Shown here: in pieces, positions 14,813 through 21,812 of the stretch
Numbering within the stretch: position 1 is the stretch's first letter
Layout of the letters: every line of letters begins with the position of its first letter
Source of the DNA: RUG11867 sp964553435
GTDB lineage: Bacteria > Bacillota_I > Bacilli_A > RF39 > UBA660
Direction of reading: 5' to 3'
DNA: 21,812 nucleotides
Assembly: GCA_964553435.1 (NCBI GenBank)
Contig: CAZKKM010000017.1
Coordinates: 1-21,812, forward strand
The notes under the pieces: model-generated
Databases searched by the model: none
What the model saw: the letters and a program-made list of their open reading frames with translations, nothing else
Told to the model about the DNA's origin: nothing
Made by a program: the position numbers and the translations under genes

Positions 14813-17455
14813 TCAATAATTAGGAACGACCATCGCCTTGAAACCATAATAATAACTATCAGTAGAGTTTGTGCTAAACGTTATACGCAACGTATCTCCT
14901 GGAATAGTGATAACTTCTGTCATTATGGTTGAGCCGCCATACCTTCCATATTGTTTGTCATCTTTATCATATAAATATACGTAATCTTTTTGAATTGACT
15001 CAGTCTGATATTCCAAGAATACCGTGATAGACTTTGCCCCTTCGAAAGTCTTATTAAAATACTCCTTGTTGTCGAGACTGCCCGAATATGGCCTATGTTC
15101 CGACTCTGCTATGAACGCATCAGCAAGTACGACATCGCTTATCGTAACATTAGCACCAGGCATCTTAAACGAATTTCCATTTATTAATTCTCCATTCATT
15201 TTGAATGAAGTTACGACTTTTCCTTCATCGTTTGGAGTTAACGTTATAACTTTGAGACGATATTCCTGTGTACTACTGAGTTGAACATCCGTTGTATCGC
15301 TTAATGTAATCGTATATTCTTGCTCTGGTTGACTTGCCTTTACTACATTTGAACTGTTTAATTTAGTTGCAATCATCTTATCTACCAAAGCGGAAGTTTT
15401 TGATGTATAATTCACTGTAATTTGACTTCCTGCAGTTGTAGCAGCAGAAGAAAACATATAATCATATTCTGTACACCTTGTACTTATTATCGTTATGGTT
15501 GTACTAAGTTTTTTACACCCAGCAAATATTCCACTCACATTTGTGACTCTATTCATATCGAAGTTGCTTAAATCTAAAGTTATAAGGTTACTACAATCAT
15601 CGAACATATATCTCATATTTTTAACCATTCTCGTATCGAAGTCACTTACATCTAAAGTTGTAAGACTACTACAACCATCGAACATCCATGACATATCGGT
15701 AACTTTACTCGTGTTAAGGACACTCACATCCAATGTCTCAAGGCTACTACAATCTTTAAACATCGCACTCATATTATTTACATTACCAGTGTCAAAACTG
15801 CTGATATTCAATAATGTAAGACTACTACAACCTTTAAACATGTTACCCATATTGATTACGTTGCTCGTATCAAAATTGCTTAAATCTAAAGTTGTAAGAC
15901 TACTACAGTCTTCAAACATACCTGTTGTTTTTCCCATATAAAATACATTACTCGTATCAAAACTACTCAAATCTAAAGTCTTTAAATTGTTACATTTAGC
16001 AAACATCGCACTCATATCATTTACATTTCTAGTATCGAAATTATTCAACTTTATAGTTGTAAGTCCACTACAATTATAGAACATGCTGCACATATCGGTC
16101 ACTTTGCTCGTATCAAAATTACCTACATATAATGTCATTAGTCCACTACAATTACTGAACATGCTGCTCATATCGATCACTTTACTTGTATCGAAGCCAC
16201 TTACATCTAAAGTTGTAAGACTACTACAACCATTGAACATACCATTCATATTGGTAACATTACCCGTGTTGAAACCACCCACATTCAATAGTGACAACTT
16301 ACTACAATCATTGAACATACCACTCATATTGGTAACTTTACTTGTATCGAAGTTACTTACATCTAATGTTGCAAGGCTGCTACATTTATTGAACATATAG
16401 CTTATATAGGTAACATTACTCGTGTCGAAACTGCCTACATTCAATGAAGTTAGCTTGCTACAATTATTGAACATATAGCTCATATCGGTAACTTTACTCG
16501 TGTCGAAATCGCCTACATTCAACGATACTAGTTTGTTACAATTATTGAACATATAGCTCATATCAGTAACATCACTTGTATTTAGATTTTCTAACCCTTC
16601 TATACTTTCTAATGAAATAAAATCTTGAAATAGATATTTACTATTTTTGTTAGCTATAGTCTTACCATTCGATTGAATATATGCTATATATGTGCTATCT
16701 TCGCTGTTTTGGACAAGATATGTCATTACACTCTCGTCGCCATCTTGTGATATATCATAAGAGTAAGCATAATTTTCTTTTGGACTTATCTTAGTTTCGA
16801 ATACTACCTTTTTGATATATGATTTATGAGCCCACAATTTACTATTGTCTACTGCCATCAAAGGCGAAGAAGGTTGAGCTTCGTTTATGTTCGATTCCAG
16901 TGTGTTTTGCAAGTACCCACCTTTCAAATCGAACTGAACGGCTCCATTACTCCTCCCGGTGTTCTTGATGACAATTTTGATGTTGATGATGCTGTTGAGT
17001 CCACCTATTTCTCCCTGTACATTCTGTTCCATATTTCCGACATAATAAACTTTTAGATTGGGGTTATCACTTATGTAATCCAATGCATATTTCGTGTTTT
17101 GTGCATTCAAACTCTTGAGATCTAAAGTCAACTTTACCGTCTTCCCAGCCTCGACAGTTATGGAATTGTTCTGAAAGTTCGTATCCGTACTCGTAAGTTC
17201 GTAGTTTAGTTTGGCAATACTGATCGTCGCGGCCGAAAGAAATTTGCTTAGCGCAAAGTAGGAGTACGTTCCGCCGGTAAAGAGACAGAATGCCGACAAA
17301 AAGACCGCCACGGCAAAATACCTGGCTTTCGTCCTATCCATGTATTTGAGTTTTCTTATCGACTTTTTGATCGAAGTCGATATCTTTTGTAAATGACTTT
17401 TAGAAGAGTCTAAATGACCCCCCTCCGAACTTGCTTTCGAGCAACGTATTCTCAT
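14813..17455 (-). CDS. BspA-like/DUF285 repeat surface protein
   Basis: An 880-residue surface protein. A basic N-terminus (1-45) leads into one hydrophobic segment (about 46-68) ending FTGGTYSYFALSKF. The following beta region (about 70-210) resembles the N-terminal part of TasA/camelysin-type exported proteins. Residues about 285-655 hold some 14 copies of a 26-residue repeat, consensus L.TLDVS.FDTS.VTDMS.MF..CSS: the DUF285 unit found in BspA-like and Mycoplasma surface proteins. A short beta domain with SFKMPGANVTISDV follows, then a C-terminal CUB-like domain (YDKDDKQYGRYGG to YYGFKAMVVP). I chose the ATG at 17455 because GGAG lies 9 bases upstream; TTG at 17470 is a weaker option. Likely an adhesin or host-interaction protein. 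No LPXTG sorting signal is present. Confidence 0.85.
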   Translation of the reverse strand: MRIRCSKASSEGGHLDSSKSHLQKISTSIKKSIRKLKYMDRTKARYFAVAVFLSAFCLFTGGTYSYFALSKFLSAATISIAKLNYELTSTDTNFQNNSITVEAGKTVKLTLDLKSLNAQNTKYALDYISDNPNLKVYYVGNMEQNVQGEIGGLNSIINIKIVIKNTGRSNGAVQFDLKGGYLQNTLESNINEAQPSSPLMAVDNSKLWAHKSYIKKVVFETKISPKENYAYSYDISQDGDESVMTYLVQNSEDSTYIAYIQSNGKTIANKNSKYLFQDFISLESIEGLENLNTSDVTDMSYMFNNCNKLVSLNVGDFDTSKVTDMSYMFNNCSKLTSLNVGSFDTSNVTYISYMFNKCSSLATLDVSNFDTSKVTNMSGMFNDCSKLSLLNVGGFNTGNVTNMNGMFNGCSSLTTLDVSGFDTSKVIDMSSMFSNCSGLMTLYVGNFDTSKVTDMCSMFYNCSGLTTIKLNNFDTRNVNDMSAMFAKCNNLKTLDLSSFDTSNVFYMGKTTGMFEDCSSLTTLDLSNFDTSNVINMGNMFKGCSSLTLLNISSFDTGNVNNMSAMFKDCSSLETLDVSVLNTSKVTDMSWMFDGCSSLTTLDVSDFDTRMVKNMRYMFDDCSNLITLDLSNFDMNRVTNVSGIFAGCKKLSTTITIISTRCTEYDYMFSSAATTAGSQITVNYTSKTSALVDKMIATKLNSSNVVKASQPEQEYTITLSDTTDVQLSSTQEYRLKVITLTPNDEGKVVTSFKMNGELINGNSFKMPGANVTISDVVLADAFIAESEHRPYSGSLDNKEYFNKTFEGAKSITVFLEYQTESIQKDYVYLYDKDDKQYGRYGGSTIMTEVITIPGDTLRITFSTNSTDSYYYGFKAMVVPNY
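15503..16601 (-). repeat. coding tandem repeat array, 78-base period, about 14 units
   Basis: The DNA repeats every 78 bases within the DUF285 gene; for example, ATTGAACATATAGCTCATAT recurs at 16466 and 16544. Each unit encodes one 26-residue repeat with a conserved MF..C segment. One unit (around 15915-15960) carries a 9-base insertion encoding three extra residues. Units near the N-terminal end are the most alike. Confidence 0.9.
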
Positions 17456-17505
17456 AAAACTTTTCTCCAATCCTTGCGACTTTACTATGCCTTAGTCTAC
17501 ATAAA

Positions 17506-17534
17506 AGTATATAATAAATTGATGATAAACACAA
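17506..17534 (-). promoter_or_regulatory. promoter for the DUF285 surface-protein gene
   Basis: On the minus strand TTGTGT (17529-17534), a 17-base spacer and TATACT (17506-17511), about 50 bases upstream of the ATG at 17455. Confidence 0.55.
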
Positions 17535-17569
17535 GATTATTATTTTTAAAAACCGAAAGAAAACGCCTC

Positions 17570-17598
17570 TTGACAAGTCTACTCACCTTTTATATAAT
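17570..17598 (+). promoter_or_regulatory. consensus sigma-A promoter
   Basis: TTGACA (17570-17575), exactly 17 bases, then TATAAT (17593-17598). The leader of about 20 bases carries AAGGGGGA (17613-17620) before the ATG at 17626. It is divergent from the surface-protein promoter. Confidence 0.9.
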
Positions 17599-17625
17599 AC
17601 CTCATATTGAACAAGGGGGATTACT

Positions 17626-18099
17626 ATGTACATACTGAGTATAATAAACAAATATATCGATTTGGAAAGACGACGGATGGAACTTGAAAAAGAGAGCAAT
17701 TCGACCTTGCAGTCTGGAATCTTTAGCTCTGTTTCCGCAGAGACAAAAGAAGAAAAAATTGCAAAAATTGAAAGCCAAATGGTCGAAGTCTTAAACTCGT
17801 ATCGAGAACACTGCAAGACTGAAAGTGGAAATTTGGTTATCGCTCGCCTAAATCTTCTCAGAATGATAGAAGAACTCGAGAAGAATGAGATACTTTTGAC
17901 AGGAAGACTAGCGACGATTACACAGGATTATGCAAAAGCTCGAGAAATAAATTCTCGCATCTCCATGAAGAGATACGAAAACCTCGAAGAGAGTTGTCGA
18001 CATACTTTGGATATTGCGAGACTTCAATTGGAAAAGTTGCGATTCTTTGCCGAAGATTTGGAACAAAGAATTTTTCCAGAAAAGAAACCGACTGTCTAA
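17626..18099 (+). CDS. unknown 157-residue coiled-coil protein
   Basis: A soluble, mostly helical protein. After a short hydrophobic start (MYILSIINKYIDL) come two long charged amphipathic stretches (about residues 40-100 and 100-150) with heptad-like spacing, such as IAKIESQMVEVLNSYREHC and LQLEKLRFFAEDLEQRIF. It contains two Cys. No catalytic motif or known family is evident. A perfect sigma-A promoter and a strong ribosome binding site suggest steady, possibly high expression, and a terminator follows at once, so it is a single-gene unit. The function is unknown. Confidence 0.7.
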   Translation: MYILSIINKYIDLERRRMELEKESNSTLQSGIFSSVSAETKEEKIAKIESQMVEVLNSYREHCKTESGNLVIARLNLLRMIEELEKNEILLTGRLATITQDYAKAREINSRISMKRYENLEESCRHTLDIARLQLEKLRFFAEDLEQRIFPEKKPTV

Positions 18100-18101
18100 G
18101 G

Positions 18102-18123
18102 GACGATGAAAAATCGTCTTTTT
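18102..18123 (+). terminator. intrinsic terminator after the coiled-coil gene
   Basis: GACGAT (18102-18107), loop GAAAA, ATCGTC (18113-18118), then five T residues. Confidence 0.85.
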
Positions 18124-18129
18124 CAAAAC

Positions 18130-18152
18130 AAAAAAACACAGGTTACCCTATG
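18130..18152 (-). terminator. intrinsic terminator after efp
   Basis: On the minus strand CATAGG (18147-18152), tetraloop GTAA, CCTGTG (18137-18142, one T-G pair), then seven T residues (18130-18136). The first arm contains the efp stop codon. Confidence 0.75.
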
Positions 18153-18708
18153 CTCTTCCACAATATGAACCATCTATAGTGGATACCGTTACGACTTCTC
18201 CATCGTCGATAAAGAGTGGAACTTTGATTACTAAACCGTTTTCCAAAGTTGCATCTTTCATCGCACTCGATGTGGTATTACCTTTGACGGCAGGCTCTGT
18301 ACTCGTGACCGTATAATCTATCTTTTCAGGTAAATCTATACCGATAATTTCACCTTCGTACATGGCGATTTGAATCTCCAAGCCCTCTTTCAAATACTTG
18401 GCATTATCTCCCAAAGTCTCACGTGACAACTCCATCTGCTCGTAAGTCTCATTGTTCATGAAAACGTAATTGTTTCCATCGACATATAAGAATTGCGACT
18501 TCGATTTGTCGACATGAGCTTTCTCGATTTTTATATTCGTATTATAGGTATCTACTGTTATGCTACCTGTACGCAAATTCTTGAGCTTCATCTTTACGAA
18601 TGGAGAACCTTTGCCAGGTTTGACGTGTTGAAAATCGACGATTACGCAAAGCTTGCCATCCATGATGATAGTCATTCCATTTTTGATATCGTTGATATTG
18701 ATCATCAT
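18148..18708 (-). CDS. efp: translation elongation factor P
   Basis: A 186-residue factor that binds the ribosome between P and E sites and relieves stalling at consecutive prolines. The three-domain layout is intact: KOW-like domain I (1-65) with the loop HVKPGKGSPFVK, whose tip Lys33 is the residue modified in other bacteria; then the domain II and III beta-barrels (about 66-130 and 130-186), ending DGSYCGRA. No EpmA/EpmB-type modification gene lies nearby, so the modification state is unknown. The start is ATG at 18708 (a second ATG follows directly). The Shine-Dalgarno AGGAG overlaps the rpmG stop with an 11-base spacer, so efp is co-transcribed with and probably coupled to rpmG. Confidence 0.96.
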   Translation of the reverse strand: MMININDIKNGMTIIMDGKLCVIVDFQHVKPGKGSPFVKMKLKNLRTGSITVDTYNTNIKIEKAHVDKSKSQFLYVDGNNYVFMNNETYEQMELSRETLGDNAKYLKEGLEIQIAMYEGEIIGIDLPEKIDYTVTSTEPAVKGNTTSSAMKDATLENGLVIKVPLFIDDGEVVTVSTIDGSYCGRA

Positions 18709-18722
18709 AATTTCATCTTCTC

Positions 18723-18896
18723 CTAACTATTTTTCTTTTCTTTATGTTCGGTATGTTTTCTACAATTAGGGCAATGCTTTTTGAGAGTTAGTTTTTCAAC
18801 TGTATTTTTTTTATTTTTCTCGGTTGGACGAAGTTTATGCCCACATACTGGACATTCTAATCCGACCGGTTCTCTGTTTTCACCTTTTTTTGCCAT
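18723..18896 (-). CDS. rpmG: 50S ribosomal protein L33, zinc-binding form
   Basis: A 57-residue basic ribosomal protein. Two Cys pairs, CPVC (about residue 15) and CPNC (about 43), form the zinc ribbon of the four-cysteine L33 type. Organisms with this form often also keep a cysteine-free copy used under zinc limitation; none is in this window. The ATG at 18896 has GGAGGGA upstream and gives the usual MAKKGENR start; an in-frame ATG 30 bases earlier is unlikely. It is the first gene of a two-gene unit with efp, with an extended -10 promoter just after the penicillin-binding protein gene. Confidence 0.93.
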   Translation of the reverse strand: MAKKGENREPVGLECPVCGHKLRPTEKNKKNTVEKLTLKKHCPNCRKHTEHKEKKNS

Positions 18897-18930
18897 GAAA
18901 AGTCCCTCCTTTTTCTTGCGTGTCATATGT

Positions 18931-18939
18931 ATTATAGCA
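18931..18939 (-). promoter_or_regulatory. extended -10 promoter for rpmG-efp
   Basis: The minus strand reads TGCTATAAT. A weak -35 (TTTGAA, 18954-18959) falls within the last codons of the upstream penicillin-binding protein gene. No terminator separates the genes, so some readthrough is likely. Confidence 0.65.
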
Positions 18940-18944
18940 AATAT

Positions 18945-20897
18945 TTAGGATTTTTCAAACAAATAGTTGGTAATTTTGTTATTTATTCGCAAATTGATAG
19001 AATAAGCATACCCTCCGGAGCCATCGTTCAAAGAAATATTCGGACTCAAAATCGTAATCGTATACTCGGGGTTGTCATAAGGGGCATACATGATGAATGA
19101 CGTACTCATCGTACCCGTGTCTATTACTCCGTCCGCATCAGTGTCGACAAAAGTTTCTGCTGTCCCCGTTTTTCCTGCCGAACTTATGCGTCTGTTCGTA
19201 TAATAATATCCGAGACCACTCGTCATGACGGCATTGAAACCTTGTTGAACACGTTTCATTTGTTCTGGCTGTAAAGAGACATTTCCCATGACTTCTTTTT
19301 CATGACTTAATATGATTTCTTCGTTTTTGACGATTTTATTCATGAGACTAGGTCTCAATCTCTCTCCATCGTTCGCGATGGTGTTGATATATTGAAAAAT
19401 TTCGATTGGTGTATATGTATCGTACTGTCCTATCGACAAATTTAGAAGCAAATCGTCCGAAATCGTCTTTCCTATGATGCCTATGTGCTCGTTCGGCAAG
19501 TCTATTCCCGTCTTGACTCCCAACCCATAGCTAGCGAACATATTTCTATACACATCGAACGACTCCTTTGTCGCATTTAATTTTGAATTCCAAGTATAAC
19601 TCGGATTTGTGAGTTTAGTCGCTATCAAAAACTGATAATAGTTCGAAGACTGAGCCATCGCCTTCAAGTCGTCTATATAACCCAGTCTCGTCCAACTACA
19701 CTTCTGCGGTACATTGTAAACTTTTATACAAGAATCCCACACCAGTTTTCCTGGTTCGATGAGTCCTTGCTGATATCCGACCGACATCGATGCCCCTTTT
19801 ACGATACTTCCCACCGTGTAACTCGAATTGATAACATTGATAGTTATGTCGGAAAAATGATCGTCTTTCATGAGCAATCCTGCCATCGCGACAACACTGC
19901 CATCATTTGGATTTCCGACGAGAACGTAAGAATGATTGAACCTCTTTGTATTTCGCACCCTCCTTGCGAGCTGCATCTCACTTTTCATGATGTTCTCCAC
20001 TTCCAATTGTTTATCTATATCGATGGATAAATACAAATCAGCTCCCGGTTCTTCCTCATGCACCGTGACTAAATTTCCATTCTCGATTTTATGTTCGGCA
20101 GGTTGACCCCGCAAATAATCGTCATATTGTAACTCCAAAGCACTCACTCCTACCGTGCTGGCCATGCTGATTCCTTTGCTCTCATAATACTCTTTGTATT
20201 CCTTGGGAACACCATTCGTACTTATCAGTCCGAATATACTTCGAAGAGTATCTCCGTATGGATAAATTCTCTCCCAAGTCAAAGCCACCTTGACACCGGG
20301 CAAATCGAAATCGTTCACTCGTACCACATCTTCATCAGAAAGATTTTTTTTCAATATTTTGTTGTCGAAATAATAGCCTGTACTCAAAATCGAGTATATG
20401 TAACTCGCATTCTTGTATTCGTAATCCAAAGAGCTGAGAATATCTTCATCGATTCTCTCGTACTTCAAGGCTTCCAAATCTGTCCCTGATAGTTTTCTCT
20501 TTTTATATAGATCCCATTCTTCGTCTGTGATGAGCTCTCGCGCACCATTGTGTTCGTCGATGTAAAACTTTTTAATCTTATAGTCCGTGAAATGCGTTTC
20601 ATCGAATTTGAGCACACTTCCGAGTTTGTAAGCGATTTCTACTTCCGACTTACCAGTTTTATTCTCGAGTCTATTGTACATTATCGTGTTCACTCCGACA
20701 TTGTCGACGAGGATTTTGCCATTCACATCGAGTATTCTTCCTCGCGGTGCACTTGCTCCGTATATCACCTGATCTGTCAAAAGTTCGTATTTTTTTTGAT
20801 AAAAATCACTTTGAAAGACACCCAGTTGTATTATACGACCACTAGCTATGACGATGAAAAAGATCAATAAAATATATATGAATTTTCCTTTTTTCAT
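18945..20897 (-). CDS. class B penicillin-binding protein (PBP2/MrdA-like transpeptidase)
   Basis: A 650-residue membrane-anchored peptidoglycan transpeptidase. A single N-terminal span (about 6-24) leads to the dimerisation domain beginning with the hallmark APRGRILDVNG (50-60) and including STVGVSALELQYDDYLRG. The transpeptidase domain (about 285-640) has S364-I-V-K367, S417-S-N419 and K576-T-G578. The active Ser sits in TVGSIVKGAS rather than the commoner PGSTFK. Just after KTG is DTDADGVID (585-593), which resembles a calcium-binding loop. The ATG has GGTGG only three bases upstream. It is more like PBP2 than FtsI, but no rodA or ftsW neighbour is present to settle whether it serves elongation or division. 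Confidence 0.9.
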   Translation of the reverse strand: MKKGKFIYILLIFFIVIASGRIIQLGVFQSDFYQKKYELLTDQVIYGASAPRGRILDVNGKILVDNVGVNTIMYNRLENKTGKSEVEIAYKLGSVLKFDETHFTDYKIKKFYIDEHNGARELITDEEWDLYKKRKLSGTDLEALKYERIDEDILSSLDYEYKNASYIYSILSTGYYFDNKILKKNLSDEDVVRVNDFDLPGVKVALTWERIYPYGDTLRSIFGLISTNGVPKEYKEYYESKGISMASTVGVSALELQYDDYLRGQPAEHKIENGNLVTVHEEEPGADLYLSIDIDKQLEVENIMKSEMQLARRVRNTKRFNHSYVLVGNPNDGSVVAMAGLLMKDDHFSDITINVINSSYTVGSIVKGASMSVGYQQGLIEPGKLVWDSCIKVYNVPQKCSWTRLGYIDDLKAMAQSSNYYQFLIATKLTNPSYTWNSKLNATKESFDVYRNMFASYGLGVKTGIDLPNEHIGIIGKTISDDLLLNLSIGQYDTYTPIEIFQYINTIANDGERLRPSLMNKIVKNEEIILSHEKEVMGNVSLQPEQMKRVQQGFNAVMTSGLGYYYTNRRISSAGKTGTAETFVDTDADGVIDTGTMSTSFIMYAPYDNPEYTITILSPNISLNDGSGGYAYSINLRINNKITNYLFEKS

Positions 20898-20941
20898 AAT
20901 CCACCATCTTTATTATGGTTAATTTTATCGGTAATAATCAT

Positions 20942-20947
20942 ATAATG
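20942..20947 (+). promoter_or_regulatory. -10 element for the DUF2624-like gene
   Basis: TATAAT at 20942-20947 would start a transcript near 20954, right at the ribosome binding site. No clear -35 is visible. On the opposite strand CATAAT (rev. of 20913-20918) is the best -10 for the divergent penicillin-binding protein gene. Confidence 0.4.
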
Positions 20948-20964
20948 ATATTAGGTGATTTCAA

Positions 20965-21219
20965 ATGTTTCAACTTATCAAAAACTACATAACTCGCATG
21001 ACGAAAGAGGACATCGCCGTATTTGCAAGCAAAAACGGAATCGATTTGAACGAAAGCGAATTGGACTTCACTTATCGTTTCGTAAAGAAGAACTACGAAG
21101 CTCTCTATGTGAATCCCAACGTCGACTTGACCAAATACAAGTGCCACTTCACCGAAGAAAATTGGGTTAAGATTACGAAGCTTATAACAGAATGCAAATC
21201 TAAATATTTAGGGTTATAG
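20965..21219 (+). CDS. DUF2624-like small protein (YqfT-like)
   Basis: An 84-residue helical protein. The N-terminal pattern (MFQLIKNYITRMTKEDIAVFA, then GIDLNESELDFTYRFVKKN) resembles DUF2624 proteins of Bacilli such as YqfT, which have no established function. It has no signal peptide or membrane span. AGGTGA lies 6 bases before the ATG. It is divergent from the penicillin-binding protein gene. The family match is by recollection of pattern, so it is moderate. Confidence 0.65.
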   Translation: MFQLIKNYITRMTKEDIAVFASKNGIDLNESELDFTYRFVKKNYEALYVNPNVDLTKYKCHFTEENWVKITKLITECKSKYLGL

Positions 21220-21221
21220 AA

Positions 21222-21249
21222 AAAGAGACTATTTTACACAAATCTCTTT
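21222..21249. terminator. weak hairpin between convergent genes
   Basis: AAAGAGA (21222-21228) pairs with TCTCTTT (21243-21249) around a 14-base loop. The T-tract is short on both strands, and the right arm overlaps the stop of the convergent ATPase gene, so its strength as a terminator is doubtful. Confidence 0.45.
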
Positions 21250-21812
21250 ATTCGACATCCAAACTATCCTCTGTAATACAGAATACTGCATATAATGGAA
21301 CAGATTTAATTCCGTTTTTAAATCCGAAATTTCTCATTGAAACTCTTATCGCATACTTCGGCTTATACTCGTTTATATAATTGTTTAAACTTCTTGCCTT
21401 CACATGTACGTTAGTTTTCACCTCTAAAGGAATGATGAGCCCCTTTTTCGATTGCAAAATAAAGTCTAGCTCACTTTCATAATCGTTCTTCCAATAATTG
21501 AGATTTAATCCGTTATATTTTAATGAACTAGCTACATAATTTTCACTTAACATCCCAACCATCGTTTCATTGACGGCATCTCTATTCTTGATGAAATACA
21601 AAGGAAATTCGCTCAAATTTGTAAGTAAACCGACATCATTCATATAGAGTTTAAACGATTCGATTTCTTCGTACATTTTAAGTGGGACTCCTATCTTCGT
21701 TTTTACACACTTATTTACTATTCCGGCATTAGTTAACCAATTTATAGAATCTCCGAATATAGAACTAGTTCCACCTTTTTGAATCAATTTATATTGAAAT
21801 TTTTTATTATCT
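21248..21812 (-). CDS. AAA-type ATPase with DUF4143 domain, C-terminal fragment
   Basis: A frame open to the right edge encodes the last 188 or so residues of a DUF4143 ATP-binding protein. The visible part begins DNKKFQYKLIQKGGTSSIFG, then INWLTNAGIVNKC, FKLYMNDVGLL and LSENYVASSL, the familiar order of the DUF4143 region. It ends with a PD-(D/E)XK-like core: ESELDFIL, then PLEVKT (Asp and Glu-x-Lys). The N-terminal AAA domain with Walker motifs lies beyond the window. The apparent start at 21787 is a TTG codon inside the gene and should not be taken as the real start. Families of this kind are often present in many copies in gut Bacillota and Bacteroidota; their role is unclear. Confidence 0.85.
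   Translation of the reverse strand, partial: DNKKFQYKLIQKGGTSSIFGDSINWLTNAGIVNKCVKTKIGVPLKMYEEIESFKLYMNDVGLLTNLSEFPLYFIKNRDAVNETMVGMLSENYVASSLKYNGLNLNYWKNDYESELDFILQSKKGLIIPLEVKTNVHVKARSLNNYINEYKPKYAIRVSMRNFGFKNGIKSVPLYAVFCITEDSLDVE

Noticed and set aside
15495..16400. Long plus-strand open frames opposite the DUF285 repeats
   Set aside because: They are antisense shadows of the repeats, with low-complexity Leu/Ser-rich translations and no ribosome binding sites.
15503..16601. Regular repeats suggesting a CRISPR array
   Set aside because: The 78-base period stays in frame within a long gene and encodes the DUF285 consensus; there is no repeat-spacer structure.
1..21812. tRNA or rRNA genes
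   Set aside because: Intergenic gaps are short and none shows a cloverleaf or conserved rRNA stretches by eye; a covariance-model search was not possible here.

Overview
The window is an AT-rich, densely coded bacterial chromosome segment that reads with the standard code (TGA is used as stop, TGG for Trp). Cell-wall enzymes (two penicillin-binding-type proteins, a glucosaminidase), Gram-positive style Shine-Dalgarno sites, consensus sigma-A promoters, a four-cysteine ribosomal protein L33, a BspA/DUF285 surface protein and a DUF2624-like (YqfT-like) protein all point to a walled low-GC Bacillota. My guess is an uncultured, possibly host-associated Bacilli/Erysipelotrichia/RF39-type lineage. 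That placement is inference, since no rRNA gene or firm taxonomic marker is present. No tRNA, rRNA, CRISPR array or insertion sequence was seen, and no gene-free stretch exceeds 300 bases.

Layout. 1-274: two overlapping minus-strand genes (one cut by the window edge, one small membrane protein). 421-1515: an unrecognised plus-strand protein that looks internally duplicated. 1530-7426: a minus-strand cell-envelope run read from right to left: a secreted dockerin-bearing glucosaminidase, a membrane-anchored cohesin protein, a terminator, a D,D-carboxypeptidase and an acyltransferase. 7571-9210: a coupled pair of unknown genes, one a long coiled-coil protein. 9365-10363: an orphan substrate-binding lipoprotein. 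10432-12705: a divergent pair of unknowns, one with a PD-(D/E)XK-like nuclease signature. 12783-14654: histidyl-tRNA synthetase followed by a transglutaminase-like protein. 14813-17455: a large surface protein with about 14 DUF285 repeats. 17626-18099: a coiled-coil unknown behind a perfect sigma-A promoter. 18148-20897: class B penicillin-binding protein, L33 and EF-P. 20965-21219: a DUF2624-like protein. 21248 to the right edge: the C-terminal part of an AAA/DUF4143 ATPase.

The most interesting element is the adjacent cohesin and dockerin genes at 3874-7426. The dockerin sits on a predicted peptidoglycan glucosaminidase, and the cohesin is on a protein with one C-terminal membrane span and a charged cytoplasmic tail. 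This looks like a two-component, cellulosome-style docking system used to hold a wall hydrolase at the bacterium's own membrane, next to a D,D-carboxypeptidase and a possible O-acetyltransferase. Other points worth checking are the repeat-built surface protein, a calcium-loop-like sequence beside the KTG motif of the penicillin-binding protein, atypical motif residues in the carboxypeptidase and HisRS, a palindrome inside the hisS promoter, and strong over-use of the tetramer TCGA.
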